From NCBI GenBank assembly GCA_949063825.1, contig CARSRA010000007.1, forward strand, positions 1 through 31,335: a stretch of 31,335 bases of DNA. Direction: 5' to 3'. Under the pieces are notes generated by a model that did not search any database, was not told the origin of the DNA, and worked only from the letters and a program-made list of their open reading frames with translations. A program made the translations under genes and the position numbers. This document shows positions 6,503 through 14,241 of this stretch, piece after piece; the first letter of the stretch is position 1, and every line of letters starts with the position of its first letter. Source of the stretch: an uncultured Candidatus Saccharibacteria bacterium (GTDB lineage Bacteria > Patescibacteriota > Saccharimonadia > Saccharimonadales > Saccharimonadaceae).

Positions 6503-8083
6503 ATGGATTACGAAGAAAAACGTCGCAAACAGGCTCTGCGTATTTTTGTTGCTGAGGCTGGGATGGTGATATCGGTAATAATAATTGTAATTATTGCGGT
6601 GATGGCGGCGATGGGGTTTTTCATTTCAAGTAACGGTCAGATCGGACAATCTGGTCTTGTACAGCTTCATTCTCTGCCAACTGGTGCGTCGGTTGAGTTG
6701 GATGGTTCTACTTTGTTTGCACGTACGAATCTCAGTCGGACTTTGTCTGAGGGTGAACATACTTTTAAAATCTATCGAGATGGTTATGACACCTGGGAAA
6801 AGAAAATCAATGTTTATCCTGGCGCATTGATGCGACTTTATTACCCCAGATTATTCTTGCAAAATCGGACAGCTGAGACCGTGCTTGGCTTGAATCAAAA
6901 CGATGCGAAATTAAACCTAGAGTTTTACAGTCCGGCTCGTAACCGTGAATATATATTATATGCACTCGATAATGATTCGACTTGGCATCTGCTTGATATG
7001 CGGGGTGATAAAGTGAAAGATCGCATGCTCGATCTTTCAGGAGTTTTGCCTGGTATGGTGGAACTAGCGGAGGATTTAGATATTGAGGCGTCAGCAAAGA
7101 CGGCGAATAATTCTCCAGTCGAGAATAAGAAATTCAAATTTGAAGGTAAGATTAAACGAGCTGAGTGGAGTGCTAATGCCGAAAAGATCTTAGTAGAAGT
7201 TGAATATGCTGGTCAGGATAGCTGGGTCTTGGTTAATCTGGGTGATGTTTCAAAAAGTTTAGACTTGACCGAGACTTTTGGTCTTAATTTTGAGCGTGTG
7301 GAGATTATTGATGCCGCGGCCAACAGATTGTATGTGCTCGAAAATCAACATTTACGTCAGATTGATGCTGGCAATAAATCGCTTTCAAAGGTGATATTGA
7401 ATAATGTTGCTGATTTCAGTAATAGCGGCTCGAGTGTGGTATATCTCAAGGCGACTAAAGAAAAAGAAGGCGACGCTACTATGTATGAAATCGGATCTTA
7501 TCGAGATGGTGAAGAAGGTAGTGTGCCAATCAAGACGGTCGAGGATGATGCTGCCATAAAAGTGGCGCTTGCCCGTTTTTATGATGAAGATTATATTTGT
7601 TACACTGTTGATCAGAAGCTTACTGTATTTTACGGTATGTTACCGAGTTACAAGGAAAAATCGGATAGTGATCCAGAGATTGATCTTTCTGGGCTAGAAA
7701 CGCTAATCGCGGACTATGATTTACCATATCTACCCAAAAATCTAGGAGCCAGTCCAGATGGAGAGTATCTAGTTGCTAGCGCAGGAGAACGTTTGATGGT
7801 GACTGACCTCGCTACCGCTGAAATTGCAAACTACGATGCTATTTCAACGAATTGGAAGTGGTTTGACGCTAGTATGATGTATGCGCTGCGAGATGGAGCA
7901 ATCATAGTTTGGGATTTTGATGGTCAAAATCAACGGGATCTATCTGCTAGCCGGACGGAAGAAAAAAACCTAGAAACGTTGAATTATCCAGTGCTCGTGA
8001 CAGCAAATAATCGCTGGCTATATTATCTAACTAAGAATGAGGGTGGGGTCTTACAGCTGACTCGTGAGCGGATTTGGGGATAA
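6503..8083 (+). CDS. PEGA domain-containing membrane protein
   Basis: From ATG at 6503 the protein has 526 residues and begins MDYEEKRRKQALRIF. A single hydrophobic anchor near residues 17-42 is followed by a PEGA domain of about 65 residues (LHSLPTGASVELDGS, then LSEGEHTFKIYRDGYDTWEK). The remaining 400 residues look like repeated beta-strand blades, perhaps a propeller, with segments such as NLGASPDGEYLVAS. PEGA domains are usually found in cell-surface proteins. The gene is divergent from the 614-aa membrane protein gene and ends before a bidirectional terminator at 8146-8176. Function unknown; likely anchored outside the membrane. Confidence 0.85.
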   Translation: MDYEEKRRKQALRIFVAEAGMVISVIIIVIIAVMAAMGFFISSNGQIGQSGLVQLHSLPTGASVELDGSTLFARTNLSRTLSEGEHTFKIYRDGYDTWEKKINVYPGALMRLYYPRLFLQNRTAETVLGLNQNDAKLNLEFYSPARNREYILYALDNDSTWHLLDMRGDKVKDRMLDLSGVLPGMVELAEDLDIEASAKTANNSPVENKKFKFEGKIKRAEWSANAEKILVEVEYAGQDSWVLVNLGDVSKSLDLTETFGLNFERVEIIDAAANRLYVLENQHLRQIDAGNKSLSKVILNNVADFSNSGSSVVYLKATKEKEGDATMYEIGSYRDGEEGSVPIKTVEDDAAIKVALARFYDEDYICYTVDQKLTVFYGMLPSYKEKSDSDPEIDLSGLETLIADYDLPYLPKNLGASPDGEYLVASAGERLMVTDLATAEIANYDAISTNWKWFDASMMYALRDGAIIVWDFDGQNQRDLSASRTEEKNLETLNYPVLVTANNRWLYYLTKNEGGVLQLTRERIWG

Positions 8084-8145
8084 CGATCAGGTCGTCTAAT
8101 AATCCCCTTTCTGCATCAATATCTTGTCGATTTTTGCAGAAATCA

Positions 8146-8176
8146 AAAATAACCCTATGTTTAGTAGGGTTATTTT
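8146..8176. terminator. Bidirectional terminator between the PEGA gene and the tRNAs
   Basis: AAAATAACCCTA (8146-8157) pairs perfectly with TAGGGTTATTTT (8165-8176) around a 7-nt loop. It is flanked by A/T runs on both sides, so it can end the plus-strand PEGA transcript and the minus-strand tRNA transcript. Confidence 0.85.
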
Positions 8177-8192
8177 CATGATTCACCTTAAG

Positions 8193-8269
8193 TGGTGAGC
8201 CGGGAGAGGCTCGAACTCTCGACACCGGGCTTAAAAGGCCCGTGCTCTAACCAACTGAGCTACCGGCCC
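8193..8269 (-). tRNA. tRNA-Lys (anticodon UUU)
   Basis: The minus strand begins GGGCCGGTAGCTCAG. It has an anticodon arm with loop CTTTTAA, a T arm containing GTTCGAGCC, a 7-bp acceptor stem (one G-U pair) and an encoded CCA end. It lies downstream of tRNA-Glu in one transcript. Confidence 0.95.
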
Positions 8270-8289
8270 AGATAGATCTGGTGGTGTTT

Positions 8290-8364
8290 TGGTGATCTCT
8301 GCGGGAGTCGAACCCGCGTTGTCGGGATGAAAACCCGATGTACTAACCGTTATACTAAGAGACC
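8290..8364 (-). tRNA. tRNA-Glu (anticodon UUC)
   Basis: The minus strand begins GGTCTCTTAGTATAACGG. It has the anticodon loop TTTTCAT, a T arm containing GGTTCGACTCC and an encoded CCA. It is the first gene of the two-tRNA transcript, with a TGCTAGAAT box 8 nt upstream. Confidence 0.95.
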
Positions 8365-8372
8365 TCACTTTT

Positions 8373-8381
8373 ATTCTAGCA
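8373..8381 (-). promoter_or_regulatory. Extended -10 promoter of the tRNA-Glu/tRNA-Lys pair
   Basis: The minus strand reads TGCTAGAAT (TGn + TAGAAT), ending 8 nt before the first base of tRNA-Glu. Confidence 0.55.
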
Positions 8382-8429
8382 AATAAAAGGATTTTTGTCA
8401 AAGCTTATTGGTAAAATTCCAAAATGCTA

Positions 8430-8435
8430 TATAAT
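8430..8435 (+). promoter_or_regulatory. -10 box of the P-type ATPase gene
   Basis: TATAAT sits 5 nt before a GTG (8441) and 11 nt before the in-frame ATG (8447). Either a leaderless GTG start or a very short leader before ATG is possible. Confidence 0.5.
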
Positions 8436-8440
8436 ATATA

Positions 8441-10969
8441 GTGTTTATGAATAATTCTGCTAAAGATCTATCAAAAATTAAGGGTCTGAGCGATATAGAA
8501 GTAGCCCAGTCACGTCTCGAGCATGGCTCGAATGAACTTGAGAAAAAACGTAAATTGAATCTGCTACAGCAGATTTTACATGTTCTTGCTGAGCCAATGT
8601 TTATTTTATTACTTGTTACGGCTAGTGTATATTTCTTTTTAGGTGAATTTACTGATGGCATTATTATGTTAGTACTGGTATTCTTCGTGAGCGGCATTGA
8701 GTTCGTGCAGGGTCGTAAGACCGACAAAGCCCTAGAGGCTCTTGATACACTCTCGGCGATTAATGTCGATGTGATTCGCAATGGCGAACGGATTGCGATC
8801 GATAGTAAAGACGTAGTGGTTGGTGATATTGTCTTGCTCGAGGAAGGCGATAAGATACCGGCCGATGGTAAAATTGCCACGTTCCAGGGCTTAGGTGTAA
8901 ATGAGTCTGCTCTGACTGGCGAGTCGGAGGTTGTCTATAAAAAACAAGAGGACTCTTCGAAGCGTCATTTTCGACTTGATATGTGCTATGCTGGCTGTGA
9001 TGTCACGAATGGTTCAGGGGCAATCCAAATCACAGCGGTTGGCAAAAATACTGAATATGGCAAAATTGGTAGCGCACTTAAATCAATCAAACATACTAAA
9101 ACGCCACTCGAAAAGCAAATTAATAAGCTCGTAGTCATCTGTACAATTATTAGCTTGAGTTTTTGTATAATCGTATCAGTAGTAAATTTCTTTTATAACG
9201 ATACTTTGGAGCTGAAAGAGCGCATAGTCCAGGCGATACTATCCGGTCTGACAATGGCGATGGCGACAATTCCCGAAGAAATCCCAGTCGTTTTGACGGT
9301 GTTTTTAGCGATGGGGGCCTGGAAGTTAGCCAGGCATCATGCTCTGACGCGCAATATGAAAGCAGTAGAAACTTTAGGCGCAGTCACAGTGCTCTGTACA
9401 GATAAGACTGGTACGCTGACTCAAAATAAAATGACCGTACAGGACGCTTTTTCACGTAGTGCTGATTTACCATTTATCGCGGCGCTGGCTTGCCATAAAG
9501 TTCCCTATGACCCGATGGAGATAGCGATCCAAGAATACGCAACGGACCAGGGTGTTGAGCTCCAAGAATATCAAGATTTCCCGCTTGTCCATGAGTATGC
9601 ATTTAACAACGAAGACAAGATGATGGGGCAAATTTGGGATTTGAATGGCAATAAAATTCTTTGCGCAAAAGGCGCATATGAGAGTATATTACCACTCTGT
9701 GGTCTAGATACTGATGAGCAAAAACAAATTATCGATCATGCGGATCATTTTTCGGCTCAGGGGTACCGCGTATTAGCGGTCGCAAAGCGCGAGGAAATTG
9801 ATGTGGTTCCCGAGCGTCTTGATCAGAATAAGCTAGGTTTTGTTGGTCTAATTGCTTTTGCGGATCCTCCACGCGTAGGAGTCGAAAAGTCGATCGTGTC
9901 TTGCCGGAACGCTGGCGTACGCGTGATTATGATCACGGGCGATAATGGTAGTACAGCGGCTGGAATTGCTAAACAAATCGGGCTCAGCGACCACGACGAG
10001 ATTATTACTGGTGCTGAGCTAGAAGATATGAGTGACGAAGAGCTGGAGCGGCGTGTCAAGACTACGAATATTTTTGCGAGAGTATATCCGAATCATAAAA
10101 TGCGTATCGTCAAAGCTCTTCAAAGTAATCACGAAGTAGTCGCTATGACTGGTGATGGCGTAAATGATGCTCCGGCGCTCAAAAAGGCCGAGATCGGTAT
10201 CGCGATGGGTCAGCGAGGTACCAACGTTGCTAAAGAAGCGGCGGACCTGATCTTGCTGGATGATAATTTCAGCACGATTGTTGACGCAATCGAAAATGGC
10301 AGAGTGATTTATAGTAACATTAAAAAAGCCATTGAATACATCCTAGTGATCCATATCCCAATTATCTTAGCTTCTTTGATTGTGCCGTTGGCGGATTTGC
10401 CATTGTTGCTTTTGCCGATCCACGTAGTAATGCTTGAGCTTATTATTGATCCGACTTCCTCGATTATTTTCCAGCGTATCCAGCCAGATCCAGGTATCAT
10501 GGACGAGCCACCGCGCCCACTCAAGGAATCCTTGTTGAATAGCGTGACGGTTATTCGGTGCGTTCTGCAGGGGAGTGCGATGTTCGGTGTGACTTTTATG
10601 GCTTATTATTACTTGCTCAAGGCTGGAGCTGCCCAGGATCTCGCCACTGGTGTTGCTATTACTACGTTGATTCTTGCAAATATATTAGTGGTCTATGTTT
10701 TGCAGTCGGAAGAATACGCAGTCAAGAATTTCCTGATTGACCTTAAAGACAAAGTGATTGTAATGATTAATACAATCATTCTCGCTGTGCTGCTTTTGCT
10801 GATTTATGTGCCGTTCTTAAATCGTCTCGTGGGGATGGCGCCACTTAGCATTGTGCAACTATTAGCGGCGCTTGGTTTAGCGCTACTTTCGACCTTTGTC
10901 TTTGATTTGTTTAAAAAACCTTGGCGTCGTCACCAGCAAACGAAGCGCGACCGACGTTTACGGGATTAA
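8441..10969 (+). CDS. Cation-transporting P-type ATPase (P2-like)
   Basis: This 842-residue membrane pump (840 from the ATG at 8447) should couple ATP hydrolysis to cation export. Visible motifs are TGES in the actuator domain (159-162), the M4 ion-site motif PEEIP (278-282), the phosphorylation site DKTGTLT (Asp321), MITGDN, and the hinge TGDGVNDAPAL. Hydrophobic segments occur in pairs before and after the actuator, and a cluster of about six lies at the C-terminus. The PEEIP motif differs from PEGLP of classical Ca2+ pumps, so the ion is not certain; calcium is a guess. The gene converges with recJ, and the two stops overlap by 4 nt. Confidence 0.93.
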   Translation: MFMNNSAKDLSKIKGLSDIEVAQSRLEHGSNELEKKRKLNLLQQILHVLAEPMFILLLVTASVYFFLGEFTDGIIMLVLVFFVSGIEFVQGRKTDKALEALDTLSAINVDVIRNGERIAIDSKDVVVGDIVLLEEGDKIPADGKIATFQGLGVNESALTGESEVVYKKQEDSSKRHFRLDMCYAGCDVTNGSGAIQITAVGKNTEYGKIGSALKSIKHTKTPLEKQINKLVVICTIISLSFCIIVSVVNFFYNDTLELKERIVQAILSGLTMAMATIPEEIPVVLTVFLAMGAWKLARHHALTRNMKAVETLGAVTVLCTDKTGTLTQNKMTVQDAFSRSADLPFIAALACHKVPYDPMEIAIQEYATDQGVELQEYQDFPLVHEYAFNNEDKMMGQIWDLNGNKILCAKGAYESILPLCGLDTDEQKQIIDHADHFSAQGYRVLAVAKREEIDVVPERLDQNKLGFVGLIAFADPPRVGVEKSIVSCRNAGVRVIMITGDNGSTAAGIAKQIGLSDHDEIITGAELEDMSDEELERRVKTTNIFARVYPNHKMRIVKALQSNHEVVAMTGDGVNDAPALKKAEIGIAMGQRGTNVAKEAADLILLDDNFSTIVDAIENGRVIYSNIKKAIEYILVIHIPIILASLIVPLADLPLLLLPIHVVMLELIIDPTSSIIFQRIQPDPGIMDEPPRPLKESLLNSVTVIRCVLQGSAMFGVTFMAYYYLLKAGAAQDLATGVAITTLILANILVVYVLQSEEYAVKNFLIDLKDKVIVMINTIILAVLLLLIYVPFLNRLVGMAPLSIVQLLAALGLALLSTFVFDLFKKPWRRHQQTKRDRRLRD

Positions 10970-12615
10970 GCAATTTTAAGGATTCTCCCTTCGATACTAC
11001 GTGTGCCGCGGAATTCGTTTTCATTTAAGGTGATCCAAATATTTGCTGTACCACCTGAGGTGAGTTTGAGGTATTTTTCTGGCGCATAAAACCACATCAA
11101 TTTCATATTTTCACCGTTTTGATCCCAGACTAACAATCGGAGATGTTGTTGTCGATCGCCGAGGCGGCTAGCTTCAACGATGCGCATATTTCTGAGTAGA
11201 AAGATTGGTTCAGTATTGTTTGCGCTAAAAGGTTCGAGTTGTTTGATTTCGGTAATAAGTTCTAGTGAGAGCTTCGGTAAATCTATGATCTCGAGATCGG
11301 CTTTTAGATCTAGGTAATGCTTCTGATCAGCTAGTTTGAGGCTACGGTAATAGTCATTTAGGCGTTCACAAAATGATGTAAATTTTTTTTCTTGTAAAGT
11401 TACTCCGCAAGCTTCAGCATGCCCGCCGCCGCCGAGTAACAAATCTTGGCAATGGTCGAGTGCTTTTGCGAGATTGAAATCGCCAAAGCTACGTCCAGAG
11501 CCTTTGAGGATTATCTCGGAATCACTTATATCAGGTTCTATATTTTTCTTTTCATCTTTCTGACATGGCGCTAATGCAAAGGCCGGGCGATGATAACTTT
11601 CGGTCAATCGACCCGCGATGATCCCTAATACCCCCTCGTGCCAATCCCCTTGCGTCACGATCACCGGAGATTTGCCAATTCCATTTTGCTCGATTTCTGC
11701 GAGCGCCGAATCTTGTTTTTCGCGGCGAGCTTTGTTTAGATTATCGAGTTTTAACGCTAATTGTGCTGCGCGCGGGCGGCTTTTTGCCATCAACAATTCC
11801 AGGGCCAGTTCGGCGGATTCAAGTCTGCCAGCGGCATTGAGACGCGGGCCGATCTGAAAACCAATCGTATCTCCACCAAGATGTCGAATTTTGGTCAACG
11901 CGAATAATTCTTTGAGCCCAGCGCGGCGAGTCTTATTGATGACTTTTAATCCATAGTAACAAAGCCGGCGATTCTCTAAACTCATTGGCATGCTGTCGCA
12001 AATTGTGCCGATTAAGACCAAGTCTAGTAGCCATTTTTCTTGACCTTCCGGGATTAACCCCGCTTCGACTAGTCCTTCAGCGAGCTTAAAAACTACTCCT
12101 ACGCCAGCCAAATCTTTTAATTCCTGCGGAACGTCCTGGTCCTTACGCTTAGGGTTTAATATTGCGACCGCGACTGGTAAATCCGTTCCACATTCATGGT
12201 GGTCAGTAATAATAGTATCGATGTTGTGCTCGGTGAGTTTGCTGATGATTTCATGATTACGACTACCGCAGTCCACGGTAACTACTAAGTCGATCTTGTT
12301 TTCTAGGGCTCTTGGAATAATTTTATTACTCATGCCATAGCCATCGCTGAAACGATTCGGTAGCATAATCTCGATATCACTAATGCCGGCAAGTTTCAGC
12401 GTATCATACATGGCGGTACTAGCGGTGACACCATCAACGTCGTAGTCGCCATAGATAAGCACCTTTTGATGGCTATCTATAGCACGTTTAATGCGCGCGA
12501 TTGCTGGAGCTAAGTCGGGCAAGAGTTTCGCCTGGCAACCTTTTTCGTACTTTGGATATAAAAAATCTTCAGTAATACCCCGTCGTTCTAACAATTCCCG
12601 AAAAATCTTGCTCAC
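10966..12615 (-). CDS. recJ: Single-stranded-DNA-specific exonuclease RecJ
   Basis: This 549-residue DHH-family 5'-3' ssDNA exonuclease acts in recombination and mismatch or base-excision repair. Visible motifs are GDYDVDG (56-62), VDCG (114-117) and the DHH motif (138-140). The DHHA1 part carries GGGGHAEACG near residue 395, followed by a C-terminal OB-fold region. The start is GTG at 12615, 7 nt after the winged-helix gene's stop, without a strong ribosome-binding site, so it is probably translationally coupled. Because surface-cassette gene conversion in other bacteria uses the RecF/RecJ pathway, it is a plausible but unproven participant in the repeat system seen here. Confidence 0.94.
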   Translation of the reverse strand: MSKIFRELLERRGITEDFLYPKYEKGCQAKLLPDLAPAIARIKRAIDSHQKVLIYGDYDVDGVTASTAMYDTLKLAGISDIEIMLPNRFSDGYGMSNKIIPRALENKIDLVVTVDCGSRNHEIISKLTEHNIDTIITDHHECGTDLPVAVAILNPKRKDQDVPQELKDLAGVGVVFKLAEGLVEAGLIPEGQEKWLLDLVLIGTICDSMPMSLENRRLCYYGLKVINKTRRAGLKELFALTKIRHLGGDTIGFQIGPRLNAAGRLESAELALELLMAKSRPRAAQLALKLDNLNKARREKQDSALAEIEQNGIGKSPVIVTQGDWHEGVLGIIAGRLTESYHRPAFALAPCQKDEKKNIEPDISDSEIILKGSGRSFGDFNLAKALDHCQDLLLGGGGHAEACGVTLQEKKFTSFCERLNDYYRSLKLADQKHYLDLKADLEIIDLPKLSLELITEIKQLEPFSANNTEPIFLLRNMRIVEASRLGDRQQHLRLLVWDQNGENMKLMWFYAPEKYLKLTSGGTANIWITLNENEFRGTRSIEGRILKIA

Positions 12616-12621
12616 AACGCT

Positions 12622-12921
12622 TTACCCGATGGTGCGGTCGGTTTTGCGCGCTTTTGACATTTGTTGAGACTTGATGACCATGCTTTGGAGCTCTTTGAGT
12701 AGAGGAAATTGCTTATTCATTTGATAGATTTTGGTGTTTCCCTTTTGCGAGACTACTAGAAAGCCGCCTCTCTCGAGACGCTGCAATTCACGCTGGATAT
12801 TGCCGGGATCCTCCTTGATTAGCTTCGAAAGTGCCCGTACATGGGTCTTAAAATCCGGATATTTGGCGAAAACAACGATGATTTTGCGCCGCACTCGTGA
12901 GGTAATGAAAATATCTAGCAT
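12622..12921 (-). CDS. Small winged-helix DNA-binding protein (ArsR/MarR-like)
   Basis: This 99-residue protein is almost entirely a winged helix-turn-helix: a first helix (RRKIIVVFAKYPD), recognition region (HVRALSKLIKEDPGNIQRELQRLERGGF) and a beta wing (LVVSQKGNTKIYQMNKQ). It should bind DNA as a transcription regulator. The target is unknown, but recJ follows 7 nt downstream. An AAAGGG ribosome-binding site precedes ATG, and TATAAT lies at 12941-12946 about 20 nt upstream. Confidence 0.8.
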   Translation of the reverse strand: MLDIFITSRVRRKIIVVFAKYPDFKTHVRALSKLIKEDPGNIQRELQRLERGGFLVVSQKGNTKIYQMNKQFPLLKELQSMVIKSQQMSKARKTDRTIG

Positions 12922-12997
12922 TTGTCCCTTTCTTACCTTAATTATACCGTAGTGTTGTAAAACTTACAAGATAAGTAGAGAGGATTATATCTGTTAT

Positions 12998-14203
12998 CTA
13001 ACGTAATTCTCCGATTTCGCGGGTTTTGAGCCGACTGACATAAATTTTGCCTATCCAGCCTATCGGTAAGGCGAAGGTTCCAAGCAGTTCTTCCATCGTT
13101 CCCCTGAACCCTTGTTTGAATTGATAAACGCCATTCCCAGGAATTGGCTTCGTACCATAAAAATTATAGCGTATGAGCCCCATATCTAGTGCCTGATTGA
13201 TCATTTCCCATTGCATTTGGTAGCTCCCCGCATATTTTTGTCCGGCTCGCCTAGAGCCTCCGTAGAGGTAAATCATCTCTTTGTCATCAATAATATACAT
13301 TGCGACTGCGAGTGGCTCAATGCGTAATTCAGTCTGTGGCCCAACTTGTGGTTTGGTATGCAGATTAGCCTGCGACCCGGCCCCGGATTGATCGGCGGAG
13401 TTTTGGCTGTTTTCGGAGGCATCGTGGCTAATTTCGCGTTCAGCTAGCATAAATTTGACTTTTTTACCAAAAGCCTGCTTCATCGATGTGTAATAGCCGA
13501 GGCTGGGATCGCTAAATCCCTGGCGAGAGCCAGTTTCAGCTAGAATTTTCTTCATTAGAGGTAATTCGTCAGGAGTCATTTCGCGAATTTTTACCCCTTC
13601 GCGGTCAGCTTTTCTGAGCATTCGCCGGTGTGTGACGCGCAGGCTATCCCAAATTTCTTCTTTAGTTTTACCCCGCAAGTCTAGGGTAAAAAGCCATTTC
13701 GCCTGTTCATACTCGCCTAAATATTTATAACCGAGCTCAAGTAGTTCCTGGCGGATATTTAGATGATTTGGCCCAGGAATGACCTGATTTTCGATATTTC
13801 TATACTCAGAAATGATATTCGGTGAAATTTCGAGCGCAATTGCCCCCCTTTTGGCGACAAAATCTCGCACATCAGATGTAAACTTTGCTAGGATTTGGCT
13901 ATTTTCGGCCGCATCATAGTCCAAAAGTGGTCCACCAGCAATTTTAAAGATTTTTTTACCAAAATGCCATGGGCGGGCGGCTAGAAGCCCACAGGCGACA
14001 ATTTTTGCTGTTGATTTTGAGGCTTCGGTGGCTTGTTTTATTACAGAATCAACCTCTAGACCGACAAGATACGCCTCTTTGCCCTGTTTCTGATAGCGCC
14101 GGTACATTTCTGGGCTTTGGAGAAAGTTTTCGGAGCTAAAATGAGCCGTTTTTAGCGCATCCTGAAACTCTTTGATCGATAATTCCCTGAATCTGTACCC
14201 CAT
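12998..14203 (-). CDS. FemA/FemB-family aminoacyltransferase (peptidoglycan bridge)
   Basis: From Met at 14203 the protein has 401 residues and begins MGYRFRELSIKEFQDALK. Proteins of this family use aminoacyl-tRNA to add amino acids to lipid-linked peptidoglycan precursors at the cytoplasmic membrane face. The two GNAT-like halves are visible, including AKWLFTLDLRGKTKEEIWDS, the RKADREGVKIRE helix region, and the C-terminal MIYLYGGSRR, QMQWEMINQALDMG and the GVYQFKQGFRG loop. A low-complexity insert of roughly 40 residues rich in Ser, Gln, Asn and Gly interrupts the second half before AVAMYII. The longer in-frame ORF (to 14380) overlaps priA. TGGTACAAT ends 6 nt before the chosen ATG. Confidence 0.88.
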   Translation of the reverse strand: MGYRFRELSIKEFQDALKTAHFSSENFLQSPEMYRRYQKQGKEAYLVGLEVDSVIKQATEASKSTAKIVACGLLAARPWHFGKKIFKIAGGPLLDYDAAENSQILAKFTSDVRDFVAKRGAIALEISPNIISEYRNIENQVIPGPNHLNIRQELLELGYKYLGEYEQAKWLFTLDLRGKTKEEIWDSLRVTHRRMLRKADREGVKIREMTPDELPLMKKILAETGSRQGFSDPSLGYYTSMKQAFGKKVKFMLAEREISHDASENSQNSADQSGAGSQANLHTKPQVGPQTELRIEPLAVAMYIIDDKEMIYLYGGSRRAGQKYAGSYQMQWEMINQALDMGLIRYNFYGTKPIPGNGVYQFKQGFRGTMEELLGTFALPIGWIGKIYVSRLKTREIGELR

Positions 14204-14209
14204 TACCTT

Positions 14210-14235
14210 ATTGTACCATACCTCTGTGCTATAAT
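14210..14235. promoter_or_regulatory. Divergent overlapping promoters of femX-like gene and priA
   Basis: On minus, TGGTACAAT (14210-14218) stands 6 nt before the FemA/B ATG. On plus, TGCTATAAT (14227-14235) stands 6 nt before the priA ATG. Only 38 nt separate the start codons, so both mRNAs are probably leaderless and the polymerases would compete for this site. Confidence 0.65.
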
Positions 14236-14241
14236 GAGGGC

